This document shows positions 51,254 to 63,085 of a DNA stretch of 64,000 nt, piece after piece. Source of the DNA: Apteryx mantelli (Eukaryota; Chordata; Aves; Apterygiformes; Apterygidae); contig NC_089981.1 of the NCBI RefSeq assembly GCF_036417845.1, positions 26,060,001 to 26,124,000 of the forward strand, given 5' to 3'. The position numbers and the translations under genes are program-made. Under the pieces are notes generated by a model. That model was not told the origin of the DNA. It saw only the letters and a list, made by a program, of their open reading frames with translations, and made no database searches. How positions within the stretch are numbered: the first letter of the stretch is position 1; each line of letters opens with the position of its first letter.

Positions 51254-51454
51254 TTAAGACCACTGGCAAGAACAGTCTGTTGGTTCTTGGATTGAATAGG
51301 TGACCCAGGTTGAATTGCTCGTGCAATATAATTGCACAGTTCGTCTCTGTAGTCCAAGCTCCCTGCAGCATTTGCAGAATCTTGCGTATGTATTGATGTT
51401 GTAGTTATAAATGCTTGCAGACGGACATTTTCCATCACACGAAACAATGTTCAC
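51254..51454 (-). CDS. OTOG: Otogelin-family gene, terminal coding exon (C-terminal cystine knot, stop codon)
   Basis: This terminal exon encodes 66 residues and a TAA stop. The acceptor is TTACCAG. The product starts [20 protein letters not shown], continues through [11 protein letters not shown] and YCTSNSTW, and ends PTDCSCQWS. Paired DGKC, CKCC and a closing CxC form a complete CTCK knot, and with exon F it holds ten cysteines. In this family the domain drives disulphide-linked multimerisation. The [17 protein letters not shown] core is characteristic of otogelin (OTOG) and otogelin-like (OTOGL). These are secreted glycoproteins of the tectorial membrane, otoconial or otolithic membranes and cupulae. 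OTOG is preferred because no PTPRQ exon was seen downstream; OTOGL remains possible. The family assignment is firm, the paralogue less so. No mutation breaks the frame in the seven exons. Confidence 0.93.
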   Translation of the reverse strand: MNIVSCDGKCPSASIYNYNINTYARFCKCCRELGLQRRTVQLYCTSNSTWVTYSIQEPTDCSCQWS

Positions 51455-52482
51455 CTGGTAACAAACATGAAGAATAATCAGCAAATTTAAGCAGCTATAA
51501 AATAAAGCCAGGAGTTTTCAAGAAGGTCCCAAAGAAATCAGGCACCCAAATCCAACTGCAATGCAATGCAAAAGTGTTGGGCATTTACCCTAGCCCCTTA
51601 TGAAATCCCACTGTGTCTGAGTAATAAACTCTCAAATATGTTGCCCAGATAGGTCTCAATTTTCATCCTACTGAGATTAATGATGACTTTCTGTTCATTT
51701 CAATAACGACAGGCTTTCACCACTAGCAGGCACGAACTAATTTCAATTTGGAATTTTAAAGTATTCACAGCAACACTGGCTTGAACATAGCACTGAATGT
51801 TATGTCCTCAACTGTCTGCAGTACTAATCTCAGTGATCTACATCTCACGTGAGACTTTTGTCTGCACCTTCGCTGCTGCTCACACTGCCTTACTGCCCAG
51901 CAACACATTCTTGGTGTCTTCCTACAGCAAATCCATCTGTTTAACATTAGCACTTCAGCAGACACAAAGATCATGCCTCGTTCTTCCTACAGATATTGCA
52001 ATATGCTCATGCTGTTGCCTAAAGACAAACTTCAGGACCCAAGACTCCTTTTTTCATGAAGTTGGCATTCAAATACACTCCCTAGACAAATGGAAAATTA
52101 AACACACCTCCAATAGTTTTAACTGTAGTGCATCTTTGGCAAGTGTCAATTATATCGAAGCTAATTTGCGTATAACTGCATTTGAGGCCAAACTGAGCCA
52201 TTAGATTTACCCTAAATCAACATGAGCATTCAAATACATTCATAAACACGCATACATTCAAAAACAGAAGTAGTATCCCCATTTTCTTATTATTTGAGAA
52301 GATGACTTCTGAGAGTGTAGGGCAACACTAAAACAAGTCTATAAAACACAAAAACCTCTGTTTCTCTGAGAGCGAGATGCAGACAATAGCAACATGGAAC
52401 TTTTGTTCTGTTTTTTCCTTTTTTTTACTTTTCTTATTTTTTCCCCTTCTATTAAAATTAATTATGATCAGTGTTTACTTAC

Positions 52483-52562
52483 TGGTGTGTTACTTCTGCA
52501 GTCATTCTTGCGGATGGTCATCCTAACAGCCACCTTTTTACAGAATTTTCCATCTTCCTTAC
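52483..52562 (-). CDS. OTOG: Otogelin-family gene, exon F (start of the cystine-knot domain)
   Basis: This 80 bp exon has acceptor TTTTGCAG and donor GTAAGT. It enters with two bases (GT) that complete Cys after the T left by exon E, then encodes [20 protein letters not shown] followed by CRSNTP. The arrangement Cys, basic-hydrophobic beta strand, then NDC is the first strand of the C-terminal cystine-knot (CTCK) fold seen in VWF, mucins and otogelins. It leaves in phase 0 into the terminal exon. A motif that looks like a donor (GTAAGG) sits right at the exon start, so a NAG-shifted boundary is conceivable, but only this one keeps the frame. Confidence 0.9.
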
Positions 52563-53253
52563 CTGCAAAATGGGCATTGATTGAAAAATATCAGCTCAAA
52601 TTTCAGAGACGGAAATGCTCCTGAATATTTTATGGAATCAAGAGATACAAAATATGGAATACATCACAACATACACAAAAATTCTCTGACAAAGTGACAT
52701 AAAATATACGCTGCATTTAAATCACTGCTTTTAAGATGATCTTTTTCATGCATTAAAGTATCTGTCTCCTCCTACTCCAGTAAAAATTCTAACAAGTTTA
52801 TTCTTCTTTCAGACCCGTTTTAAGAGTAAGTTCACTCTGTCCTTCAGAAAATTATCTAAAAGTAATCAACCAGTCCTGTGAGATGGATTGTTAATAATGC
52901 ATTAAATACATTTTCTATGCAGTAACTGTAACAAACATTAATAGTAACGATTGCATTCCATTGGATTAAACAAAATCTAAAATGAACACTTAACAACATG
53001 AGGGCTCAGGGGGACTTTACATTTCTGTATGTGTTTAATAAAGAAGAAGAAAAACACCAGTGAACAGATTAAATTTTTATTTACATTTTCATTAGCATTA
53101 TTTCCATATTTTTCCTCACAAAAATATGTACAAAGTGTATGGATGAAATAAAAAAGTTAAAAAGAAATCATAAAATGAAATTAAAAGAGGTTAAACTTAA
53201 TTTAATGAGAACCCTGGACATTTGAAGAAAAGAGACAAAGTTCAGTCTGAAGT

Positions 53254-53334
53254 TCAGTTGTTAGAGGTCAGAAAGCGCAGTATCTTCTTACGATGATCCT
53301 CTTTATGCTGAGGAAACCACATCAGATTGAAGAT
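53254..53334 (-). other. Candidate nested or alternative terminal exon inside the 6.3 kb intron
   Basis: On the minus strand a strong acceptor (a T-rich tract ending in CTTATAG) is followed by 26 codons and a TGA stop. The product would begin IFNLMWFPQHKEDHRKK and end FLTSNN. About 175 bases beyond the stop lies a minus-strand AATAAA near 53,075. The phase (0) matches the donor at 53,884. I do not recognise the peptide. The 26-codon open stretch is not significant by itself in AT-rich DNA, and the frame does not fit splicing from exon E (phase 1). It may be chance, a nested small gene, or an alternative 3' end. Confidence 0.2.
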
Positions 53335-53883
53335 CTATAAGAAAAAACAAAGTCCATTCCTTTATAATAGCTCCCACAGTTTCACAACAGATTTTAAACA
53401 GCATGATACAGTCCCACATGACTCTCCATTTACACAACTACATTTTCTTGCAGCCAAGAAAATCCAAAGGTGTCCATGAAAGGTGAATACTGTTAGCTCC
53501 AGAAAAACAAGGGCAAAGGAAAACTCATCTGTTTGACCAAGATCTAATACTGAATTGTGGCAGAATTTTAATACTTCTCGACACCCAATGGCCAGTTCCC
53601 TGCTCTAATCACTGTCAAGCCAGGCAATGCTGCTTCTCAAAGAGAAGAGAAGAGAAGTTTGTTTTTTTTAATAAAAAAGTCAGCTACTGACTCTATGCAT
53701 AGCAGATGTTTCCAGAATATGAAAAGAAAAGGACAGCAATGAATCTTCTTAGAAACAAATAAAAATCTACATTCAGAAATAGCTGGCTGCTGGTTGAGTA
53801 TCATTGAATTATATTTGCTCAGGGAAAGAGTAAATTGAGAAACAAAGAAAAAATTAAACTGTTTTGGAAAACAAACAACTCAC

Positions 53884-53970
53884 CATTGTTCCATGCTTCT
53901 CATAGTACCAGTCTTGTTCACTGTCTTTTCTTCTTTTACTAAATTTTATGCAGTGTGTGGGATGGGGAAT
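53884..53970 (-). other. Candidate exon-like open frame with a consensus donor
   Basis: A 29-codon open frame on the minus strand ends at a perfect donor (ATG followed by GTGAGT). It reads ...SKRRKDSEQDWYYEKHGTM and would join in phase 0 to the candidate terminal exon at 53,334. No good acceptor precedes it: possible AGs lie after AAATTT or GACAG, with purine-rich tracts in front. It is therefore weak as a spliced exon and is reported only because the pair makes a continuous frame. Confidence 0.15.
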
Positions 53971-55457
53971 TCAGTGCAGCTGGGACTATGACTCCATCTG
54001 GGCTACAGTGAAAGTATATCATATCTCATGAAAAAAAAAATATATAACATATTTGCATGCATGTACTTCAATATCCAGAGGCTTTTAATGAACTCTGCAA
54101 CTAGTTACACTTTTCCATGAACAGCCTTACAAACACATGAGCATTTCACATGCGTCATTTTGTAATGAGATTCTTCTTCATATTCTGTACAGTCAAAAAG
54201 CATCGCTTGGTGTTCGGGCTGATTCATAATACTCTTGTCATTTACAGTGATGTCACTATGAAGGAGTAATACAGGCTTCCATGTAGTAATCCCAGAGTCA
54301 TGAGTGTAATTTAATGAAGGATTTATCACTTAGTGATGTAAAAAATTACACTCAACATCATTTCTCTTATACAAATATTGATAGGTTTTTTTTGCAAAAT
54401 AAATGCCACAAAGGATTGCACTCGTATCATGTTACAACTCCCAAACTTATTGTGCTCTATAAAAAAGAACAAAGATAATCTCCAATTTTCATGGAATAAA
54501 CACAGGTTTGCTATTTTCAGTATACTGTCCTAACTATGGCAGAGAAAGAAATGAACTGCTTCTTCTATAGGCTATTAAAAGCAAAACTATATGACATATC
54601 ATCTGCAAAAATGTTATTTATATAATAAGCTTTAGCAAGCAAAGCCATTAGTCTCTATGTTCTACAGCACCATGAACATAATGGAATTAGCTAACATTTT
54701 AAACACAGCAGTCTTACACATGCAGCAGGCTAAAGACTATGCGAGTGCTTACTACCAACAGTACATTGTTGGCTAACAACAATGCACTACCATACAGCGC
54801 AAAATGAAAAACAAAACAAAACCAAAATGTGAGCCATTCCCAACAATGAGTAGTTAATACTACACTGCAGCTTTTGGCATAATTGGGTAACATGAGGCCT
54901 GATGCTCCTATCAGTACATTGTTGCAAATCAACAATGATGCTGTTTGGGTTGATCCTACTGATTTCCAGGAAAATGTACCTGTGTTACAGTGAACATAGG
55001 CTGTAGGAGTGACTGGGCTAACTGGGAATGGGAAGAACACTGACACTGCAGAACCTGGTAAAAATATTACATATTGAACACAGTACATGTTACAGAGGAT
55101 TCCCTACCAATATGAAACATTTCGTAGTTATCAGATTCCAACATATTTTAGAAGAGAATCCAAACTAAAATGTCTGTGTATTAATTGCATTGCTAAGCAT
55201 AATACCAAAACCTGGAAGAATTCAAACATATTGCTTAGGATGCTGGGTCAGAATGGGAACCAATTACTTTCTCTTTAACTGGTTCTGCCTCAAATGTCTT
55301 CAAAAAAGTTATTTCTGATCTACACTGGTATAACTAAGAGAATCTTATACCCTATATTTAAGTTGATCTTTGGGGCTGCAAGAAAGAAATTGTGTAAATT
55401 CCTCTGAGCAGTGTTTGCAAAAATTCTCTAGGTTTTGATGGAACTCGTGGGCCTTAC

Positions 55458-55490
55458 ACAGAGGACATTATTTTCAAATACCACTTCAAA
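55458..55490 (-). other. Candidate 33 bp micro-exon in the 6.3 kb intron
   Basis: On the minus strand a good acceptor (GATTTTTGTTTTCAG) and a donor (GTAAGG) bracket 33 bases that read FEVVFENNVLC without a stop. Spliced after exon E (phase 1) it would give an immediate stop, so it is not a frame-preserving exon of the main transcript. It could be a poison exon, part of a nested transcript, or chance. Confidence 0.12.
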
Positions 55491-58400
55491 CTGAAAACAA
55501 AAATCACAATGGTTTCTAATGATAAAGTGCTTCAAAAGAAAACAAGAAGCTGATAGCCCTTCTCATAAAACATCTCATGCAATTACAACTGACTGATCTG
55601 CTCTCATGGCCAGAATTGTTTAGTCAGATTGAGCTACATGATTCATAGCAGCACTGTGTTGTCTATAAACAGGTGTGAAATCAGCTACATGACTCTGCTT
55701 GCACATGTCAATCTCAGAAGTCATTGGACTTTTTATGGGTTGGATTTTATTTTGTGATGCATGCCCCAGATTAACAACACTGTTTTACCTAAATTATTTA
55801 AGGCTGTGGTTGTGATCTTTCTCTAAGTGCAATAGCAAGATCTTCTACCTTGCCGAAAAGGAGCTTAATGGATTTTTAATGGTCTTAATAAACAGTCTGT
55901 TCAGAAACTGGCTTATGTGGCTGCTACGGGTAATTGAAGGGTAATGTCAGAGATGGATTATGATCATCTCAAAGACTAACAAGAGTTTATAGAGAATGGG
56001 CTACAGAACTGGGAACAAGTGTTTGAAACACAGGTCTATGAAAGTAAAAAACATACAGAGATACTATCATTCTCTTACAGTGATCAGGATTAGGGAAAAA
56101 GCAGACATTTTCCACATTTTCAAAAGACATTTGTACTACTAAGTGTAGCACATAATGAATAAAACAAAAAGGTACCTCCCAGCTGGTAACATACCTCAGT
56201 GCAGGACCTCTGCACATGGTACCTTATCGAGTAGTCTCAGAAACCCGTCATGACTCTCAATTCCCATCCCACCCAGCAGAAAATACCTGCACCTCTTTCT
56301 TCAGCCCTATCCCATTCTTTATCACCTACTACCTTTAGCTCTTAAATCGCTGTTCCACCTGCTTATGCAGATGATGTAAGGTATTTGTACCTCTTTAAAG
56401 ATAATATGATACTGCCCAGTATAAGAGCTCCTTTTCAGTTGCATATAACATTGCCAGCTTCAGGTATATTTGAGCTTAAATGCTTCAGGTTAGGTGTCTC
56501 CTCAGGCTAAATTCTTCTTAAAATCAGCCAAAATGTTTCAGCTATGTACCAGAATGTTAAGAAAAAAAATGTACTGAGCTCATGATTTATATTAAGAATT
56601 AGCATATTTGGAACATATTCTGTACAGAATTATTTTATTTTTCCAGAGCTCCTTTATTAGCTCTCATAAAAGTCAAAACATGTCATTGCAATCACATAAG
56701 AGAGAATTTTTTTCATTTTAAGTTCTTTTAAAAAAGTTGCATGAAAGCTTTTGAACTATGTCTATTAATGGAACCTAACAGTGTATTACAATTAACTAAT
56801 TATTTACAGCACAGATCAATCTCCATCCTTACCAAATATAAAGACATGAATGTAGATGAAACATGTTTTAAGGCACCTTCCAAAACATAGTACCTTACAT
56901 TACACTAAATACAGTAATCAATATTTTGAGGAGTTTTATAGTAGAACTAGAGAATACTCAAGGTAGCAGTATCAGCGACTTGGCAGGCAATTTGACCAAT
57001 ACTGACACAGCGCTCCATGGGCAAAATGGGATTCATGTGCTGTTTTCAAGAAAGAAAGAAAGTTTACGTTTCCAGCCGACTGTACGTAGTAAAGTTCACA
57101 TAACAATTTCTCTGTTAATTTTGCTTCCTTGCTCATTGCTTCTTGTTGTGTATAGTCTATTACAAAGTCTGAGAGTTTGCCATTTCTTCAAAGATTACTG
57201 AATACTGTTGATTCCCATCACAGTAGTATTCTTTACAGTAAGTCTGTAACATGATTGAATTGAGATGTTTAGCCATGTATTTCAGAAAAAATAGCCAAGA
57301 ACTCTGAAATGTTTTGCTATAGAAGGAATGTGAGCACAGATGAGTCAACTGAATAGTTAAATGGAACATGAAAAATCCTTTTTGCCTTGGGTCAGGGATG
57401 GAATTAATCAAATGTAACCAAGTTCCTGTAAAACACTGGTAAGACCATTTTTTCGTTTAATATTTTTCCTAGTAATTTTCCAAATTTTACAAAAAATAGA
57501 AAGAAAAAATGTTTTTATGTATAACTGGAAGCACCTAAACACTCTTTAAAAAGTATGGCTATAACATCAGGACTCCCTGAACTCCCTGCGTAATGTGAGA
57601 TATTTAATGGCACTTAAAACTTTAAATGAATTACATAGAGTAGAAAGCGATGATTTGAACATTAGCTATCTCTGCTATATATTGTGTTTTTATTTTAAAA
57701 GAGTAAAATCTTTATTTATTTATTGCCTTTTTTTTTCTTTCTCCCTTCCTTCAGGAAATGTATCTTCCCCAGCTACTTCAGTGTTAAAATAAAATCAGGA
57801 GAGATGGTTTCTAGTTAAATGAGAATTCCTTTTCCATTCAGGCTAAAGTGCAATAAAATTCTGTCTCCTGAACAATATTTAGCATTTTATGTCAGTAACA
57901 TTATGTACAAGCATTAGCTAGCTGAATCAAGCTCAATTATTATGGGAGATTTATGTCTTCCTGTAATACTCCAGACCACTCTGAGAAGATTTTCTCAATT
58001 TAAAAAAAATGGAGATTGAGAAGGTAAGGAACATATTCTGCCAGCCTTTTCTCAAGTTGAGTAGTACAGTAGTTTATTCTGAGTAACTTGATTCATTACA
58101 GTGGAGTTACTTGCAGAATAAAGAACAATTTAGCATTGAAAAGCAGAGCACAAAGCCATTTGACCAGCTCTTCACGGTAAAACAGTAGCTGAGCTGGGCG
58201 GAAAATTGCTACTTCCTGATCTATTGTTTCAGTTTTCAGACAATGCTGCCTCTCATATACAAGTCCTCTACGCAACATCTGACCACCTAATCTCTACATG
58301 ATCTCATATGATATAAGTGAATTTCTGTAACTTTTGCCATAAGCAAAAATCACATTTCTACTGGTGTGATAACCTAGCTAAAAATGTTGCAAAATAAATA

Positions 58401-58832
58401 TAAACAGCATAATTAACACTCTGTGAAAAAAAGTGAATCTAATACTTGAACTGAAAAAAACCACCAATTTTCTTGGAGGATTAATATAGAATTAATTTAG
58501 AATGAAACATTAATTATAGTCCTTGTTTTCAAGTTACATGGGGACGATTTTAAAGGATGCATAGTCAAATAGTAATCCCAACAGATTTTAATGGAGCCAC
58601 AATCTGGATCAGTGTAGTAAATCCTTCAATGTTGAACCATTTTTTCTGGTTTAACTCCACCAGCTTCACATGGCTCGTATTCACATGAGTAACCCTGGGA
58701 AAAGCATGGCCTCTGATATTGTAAGTGAGATCAGAATCAAGCTTTCATGGAATAAGGAATCAACCTTATTTCTAACCTAACTACAGATCAGATGGGATTC
58801 TCTGAAGTCACGAAGTTTCATTAATTACTTAC

Positions 58833-58878
58833 ATGTTTTACAGCATCCTTCTAGAAACGGTACAACATAGCCTCCAAC
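58833..58878 (-). CDS. OTOG: Otogelin-family gene, exon E (CCKTC, ahead of the cystine knot)
   Basis: This short exon (46 bp) has acceptor GGTCAG and donor GTAAGT. It encodes VGGYVVPFLEGCCKT plus one base that completes Cys with the first two bases of the exon at 52,562. The GG-hydrophobic-EGCCxxC segment closes a VWC-like module directly before the C-terminal cystine knot. It is followed by the longest intron seen in the gene (about 6.3 kb), which holds the candidate exons listed separately. The phase (0 in, 1 out) fits both neighbours exactly, which supports its reality despite its size. Confidence 0.88.
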
Positions 58879-60416
58879 CTGACCAAGAGGGAAAAAAAAA
58901 AAAGAAAAAGTGGAAAAAACATTAATTCCCATATATCTGCACTATTAGAAATATCTTTCAGATAAAGCTCTGCACTTTACCCTGACATCTCTGGAACCAT
59001 ATTCAGGCAAACATAGCACTCTAGTGCATGGATCAGAATCTGGCTAAAAATGATCTAATTTCACTGTTTTAACACAAGTGAGTATTAAGTGGTTGTCACT
59101 GAATGCCACTAAACATAACTAGCTATCTAAATGACACATTTGGAGAGGGAATGACTGTGTTATCTCTGATTCTATCACATGGTACTTGGAGGAATACCCT
59201 GACTTGCTGTAGTTGCCATATCTACAATCACAAAAAAAACAGATTCTGAATTCAAAATAGAAAGAAATCTCATCTAAATGGGAGGCCATTGTAGTCACAC
59301 TGGGCTGTCTTCAATGCTGTAGCATGAAGCACCACCCAGAGCACTGCAGTAAGAATAGCTGCAGTTTTGTAAAAGCTCCCTAAGGATTACTCTGATGGAG
59401 AGTTCAATTTTTGATGTCTGCCTCAATATCTCAATCTGTGATGATCTCTCTCTGCCTTAATTCTTCACCATGGCTTTCATGCTAATCAAAGGGTCATCTT
59501 CTAAGCTGCCCCAAAATATCTAAGGAGACACTCAGTTAACTCTTCTTTTGATATCCATCTACCATATTGAGACAGGAAAGGAAGACATTTTTTACTGAGC
59601 AGTGGAGACCCTGCAGAGCATGCAATGGGATTCAGGGAAAGGAACTAAGAAGCGGAACTTTTACAAGGAAAGGAGAACAGTAACTTTTCTTTTTTAATCT
59701 GCCTACAACAAAAAACCTTTCACTAGCTGTGTGACTGGGATTCTCTCTGAGGGACTAATCTGTTGTTATCTGCTAGGAAGAGTTACAGCCACCTAGTTCC
59801 TTTAGGACTGTTCCCTGCTTGGGTACCAACGTTCATTGAGGAAAACATCCTTCCATCGCACATAACACAGAATTAGAGAGAACAATATGAGATTTTTCCC
59901 TCCATACATTCACTGGTACCTAGTCTAGCTTAGTTTTACACATTCAAACCAGTGGAGGCTTCACTTCTCCTGCAAAACTAGTCCACAGTCTTATGTCTCG
60001 CTGTAGAAAAGATTTTCCTGATATTCAATCCTTTTTTTCTCTTTAATCTTTTTTGACCATCCTAATTAATTGAATTGCTATACACAAAAAGTCAGTTAGA
60101 AAGGAGAAGTCAAACCCAGAAAAGCATGCAAGTTCAGACAGCTGCATGAGGACAAATTTGACACTACGAGCCTCCTTGAAAAGAGAAAGTATCCTCTGAG
60201 AGTAAGAAGTGGCCTCTCCAGCTGTGTAACTGGGGAGTCTTGTTGCACACTACATGTATATAGATAGAGCTTTTCACTTTCAAAGATTAGGGCAAAAATG
60301 CAGGCACGACAAGAATTTATAATTTCTACCTTCTTGAGAAAGTCTTTTGTCAATGTTTAGCTTTTCATGCAAACATAAATCATAGTTGCAATATAAACAA
60401 TGCAATGACCACTGAC

Positions 60417-60536
60417 CTTCACACATTCAGTTTCATTAAAGGGTGGGCAGCTGACTGAAGATGCAACTAAAACTGGTCCTATTGCTGCGTTAGTGCATTC
60501 ATATCTGATGCAGTTTGAAATCCAAATACTACCAGG
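60417..60536 (-). CDS. OTOG: Otogelin-family gene, exon D
   Basis: This 120 bp exon (40 codons, phase 0-0) has acceptor TTTAAACAG and donor GTCAGT. It begins PGSIWISNCIRYECT and ends SCPPFNETECVK. The pattern PG..W..NC..YECT, then CPPxNxTEC, is the core of a VWC-like domain as used in otogelins and gel-forming mucins. One sequon (NET) lies within it. Together with exons C and E it forms one complete cysteine module (CCGSC ... CPP ... CCKTC). The donor GTCAGT is slightly off consensus but common. Confidence 0.9.
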
Positions 60537-60959
60537 CTGTTTAAAAATTGTAAAACAAAATCATTACTAACAGCTTAGCAAAAACAGTATTACAAATATT
60601 CGTTATACAATTCTATCGAACACAATCCTGCCTCAGTCAAAGGTAATTATAACAGAACGTGACCTAGATGCACCTTTTTAAGTACAGCTCAACAAAGTCC
60701 ACTAAATAATGTAAGAAAGTTCTAAAATAGCCAAGTTGACTATAATTCTCTGATATATCAGAATCACTCAAGCTTTGTAGTCATCAATATGATTGACTCT
60801 CTGAGAAATTAATGACGTGTGCATGCAAAACTATTCTTAGTATTTGGCCAAATAACGCACTTCTCCGCACTTTTTCTATGCCAGTGTGTGCAGAGTATCT
60901 TATTAAGGTTTTGTTTACTTCTGAATATTTTTGAGGGAATAAAACATTTATAAACTTAC

Positions 60960-61064
60960 TTTAAATTTGGAAACTGTGCCGTTGCTGAAAGTGTGGAGGC
61001 AAGACAAATTCTTACAGCTGCCACAACAAGTTGTTAAATCTTTTGGAGGCTCGTAGACTTGGTT
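60960..61064 (-). CDS. OTOG: Otogelin-family gene, exon C (CCGSC motif)
   Basis: This exon of exactly 105 bp (35 codons, phase 0-0) has acceptor TTGGCAG and donor GTAAGT. It encodes [20 protein letters not shown], followed by CLHTFSNGT and a Lys-rich end. The CCGxC cluster followed by a hydrophobic-Cys step is the hallmark end of a VWC repeat in VWF, mucins and otogelins. Two sequons are visible (NLS and NGT). A symmetric 0-0 exon could in principle be skipped without shifting the frame. Confidence 0.9.
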
Positions 61065-62171
61065 CTGCCAAAATCAAAAGGTTAGTCCTTGTATGATATC
61101 ATTTTACACCTTGACACTTCATTAGTGTAATGGGCAGATTTTTTTCAGGTATCTGGACTTTAGGGACAATTTTTAAATAACTTTCAAAACTGCATAGCTT
61201 ACATTTTCATGCACTGTATATTCATGAAGTTTTTTAAAATACATTCAATTTTAATTGAAGTAAATGGAAAGAAGTTCCAACTCTGAGAGAATGAATTGGT
61301 CTTTTTACCATTTTCAAAATGTATGCCTGTCAGCTTACTCAATAACCACTGAAATTTTGACTTTTCACACATTAGACACCAAATACATACATAATTAGAA
61401 AAACTATTCCATAAAGCACGCAGCAAGAACTTTTCCTGGGGTAATGTATCACACTTTGTAATACAAGATTTCATTTGCTGATTTAATAAAGTCATTTTCA
61501 CATTTATAAATATTTTTCTCTTCCTCATTTTTACTGGCATGTCTTCTAGGAATTTGTACCAGTTTACACATAATGCAGAAAAAGCTATAGAGGGATGGGC
61601 GGTGGCAGTATGGTATTTGTTCTTTAGGGATTAGCGCTGTACTCTGTATGGATGCCTGCTGAGCACTGGACCCCAGCACTAGCTGCTTTAAAAACCAGAG
61701 CTGGTACCCCAACTTGCATCCTCCTTTGCTCTCAGTGAGTACAAATCTGTCCAGACCTTCAAGCCATCTCTGTGTCAGGTTAATGCAAAACCCTCCCTAA
61801 ACATACTCTCAGCTGTGAGAAACTTAGATCCAGTAAGGTCTACTTCTCTTCCAGAAGGGGAATAGGTCATTTATGTGGAGAGTAAATCACCCAGAGAAGC
61901 ACTTTGTGAATCTAGGACAGTCAATATACAGGAGCAAAAATTTTACAGAATAAATAGATGATTTACATTTGGGAAAAAAACACTAGAAGGAGAGAGATTT
62001 TTATAAACTTTAATTAGAAGAGCTGTAGCACATCTTTAGGGGGGCTTTAGAGGGGGATCCCATAGGTACACTCTCCTGTTTCCACGACTGTAATCTACTC
62101 ACTACAAAAACAAAAAATGTTATTGAAACCATCAGTCACAAACTACAGGTCTGAAATTCTGAATTTCTTAC
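61065..62171 (-). other. Intron between exons B and C
   Basis: This is intronic sequence of 1.1 kb. No additional exon with matching phase was seen; exon B ends in phase 0 and exon C begins in phase 0, so nothing is missing between them. The other introns (about 0.66 kb, 0.42 kb, 1.5 kb and 1.0 kb) are similarly featureless. Confidence 0.7.
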
Positions 62172-62350
62172 GGCTTTGCACTTGACAGCACAGTCTATCG
62201 AGGAGGTATTTATCTGGTAATATTTAGTGGAGGGATCAATCATATTTGTACAGTAAGAAATATGGCAAATGCCATCAGGAGCGTGTTCCACAATTTTCTG
62301 TCCAGGAAGCAGCACACCTCTCTCATTACTCAGGCAAACTTTGTCTCTCA
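62172..62350 (-). CDS. OTOG: Otogelin-family gene, exon B
   Basis: This 179 bp exon enters in phase 1 (two bases complete a Val codon) and leaves in phase 0. The acceptor is CTTGTAG and the donor GTAAGA. The 60-residue product contains VCLSNERGVLLPGQ, DGICHISYC, a sequon (NTS) and a terminal CAVKCKA. This has the layout of a VWC-like module: a Cys, a Gly/Pro turn with PGQ, then paired CxxxxC and CxxxC cysteines. Such modules link the D-domain region to the cystine knot in otogelin and mucin proteins. The reading frame continues upstream into the intron without a stop, so the boundary rests on the splice consensus and on the phase match with exon A. Confidence 0.87.
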
Positions 62351-63009
62351 CTACAAGAAAACACAAAAACAGCAAGTGCAGAAAAATCAGCTTCATGTCA
62401 TAACTCAATTACAAAAAAGTTTCAAACTGTAAAATGGGAGTGGAAAAAGCTACTGTACCTCTCCAAGAATTATAGGTCAGATTTTCAAACATCAACTGTT
62501 ACTAATAATAGTTCTGATGCATCACAACAAACCCAAAGTTATTGCAAACATAATTATTCATGAAATCTAAATAAGTACATTATAATATTCTATGAGCAGG
62601 ACCATGAAAATGACAGTGCAGACTGTCATTGTAATGGGTTAGTGGAACTATTTTTGATCTGGACATTGAGTGGGTGTTTTAGTGTCTTGCTGGAGTCCTC
62701 ACTCCAACTCAGCAATGTGCAGGCTGCTCAGTCAACACCTTCCAACTTTCCTCAAATTCTACCTGCTATTTGTCTGCACAGACCTCTTGCTGCAGCAGTT
62801 AACAGAATACAAGGACAGGTTATAACCAATCAAATATTTAGTGAGGGGTCCTATTTTTATTGCTTTTCCTTATACTATTTGTGAATTATGTCAGTCAATT
62901 CTTTCCTTCTCGGTACCATGTCTGAAGCATGAACATCTGATTTATACTTTGTATTCTACCTCAGCACTTGAAAGGATATTTCTTTGAATTAAATTCTTTT
63001 CCTACTTAC

Positions 63010-63085
63010 CACATTTGTACTTAACACAGTTACAGATATTTTCTGTACTGTTCTGAAACTGTTCATCTATCTGAAGTTTCTGCCC
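63010..63085 (-). CDS. OTOG: Otogelin-family gene, internal exon A (first one visible)
   Basis: This 76 bp exon is flanked on the minus strand by an acceptor ending in CTTAG and a donor GTAAGT. It starts in phase 0 and leaves one base (G) that pairs with TG at the start of the next exon to make Val. It encodes 25 residues, including a sequon (NST) and a cysteine-rich end (ICNCVKYKC). That spacing is typical of the short cysteine modules that follow the D domains in otogelins and gel-forming mucins. The gene must continue 5' beyond position 64,000: no exon in a compatible phase was found at 63,086-64,000. The assignment depends mainly on the in-frame join to the downstream exons. Confidence 0.8.

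Larger units (their letters stand above)
52563..58832 (-). other. Long intron before the cystine-knot exons
   Basis: This intron of about 6.3 kb separates exon E from exon F. It is AT-rich with scattered homopolymers. Apart from the three weak exon-like segments listed separately, I see no recognisable coding sequence. Part of 58,090-58,280 and of 55,310-55,350 has the look of old, decayed interspersed repeats, but no family could be assigned firmly. Confidence 0.75.

Noticed and set aside
54714..55088. 124-codon minus-strand frame in the long intron
   Set aside because: Hydrophobic, Cys-containing translation without a domain or splice sites in phase. Most likely chance in intron sequence.
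57595..57792. Plus-strand frame with a good acceptor (CCCTTCCTTCAG) and a following AATAAA
   Set aside because: The part after the acceptor is only about 12 codons, the sequence is low-information, and no upstream plus-strand exon was found.
58096..58278. 60-codon minus-strand frame (…FRPAQLLFYREELVKW…)
   Set aside because: It looks protein-like at first sight but sits next to exon E without compatible splice sites. It may be part of an old repeat.
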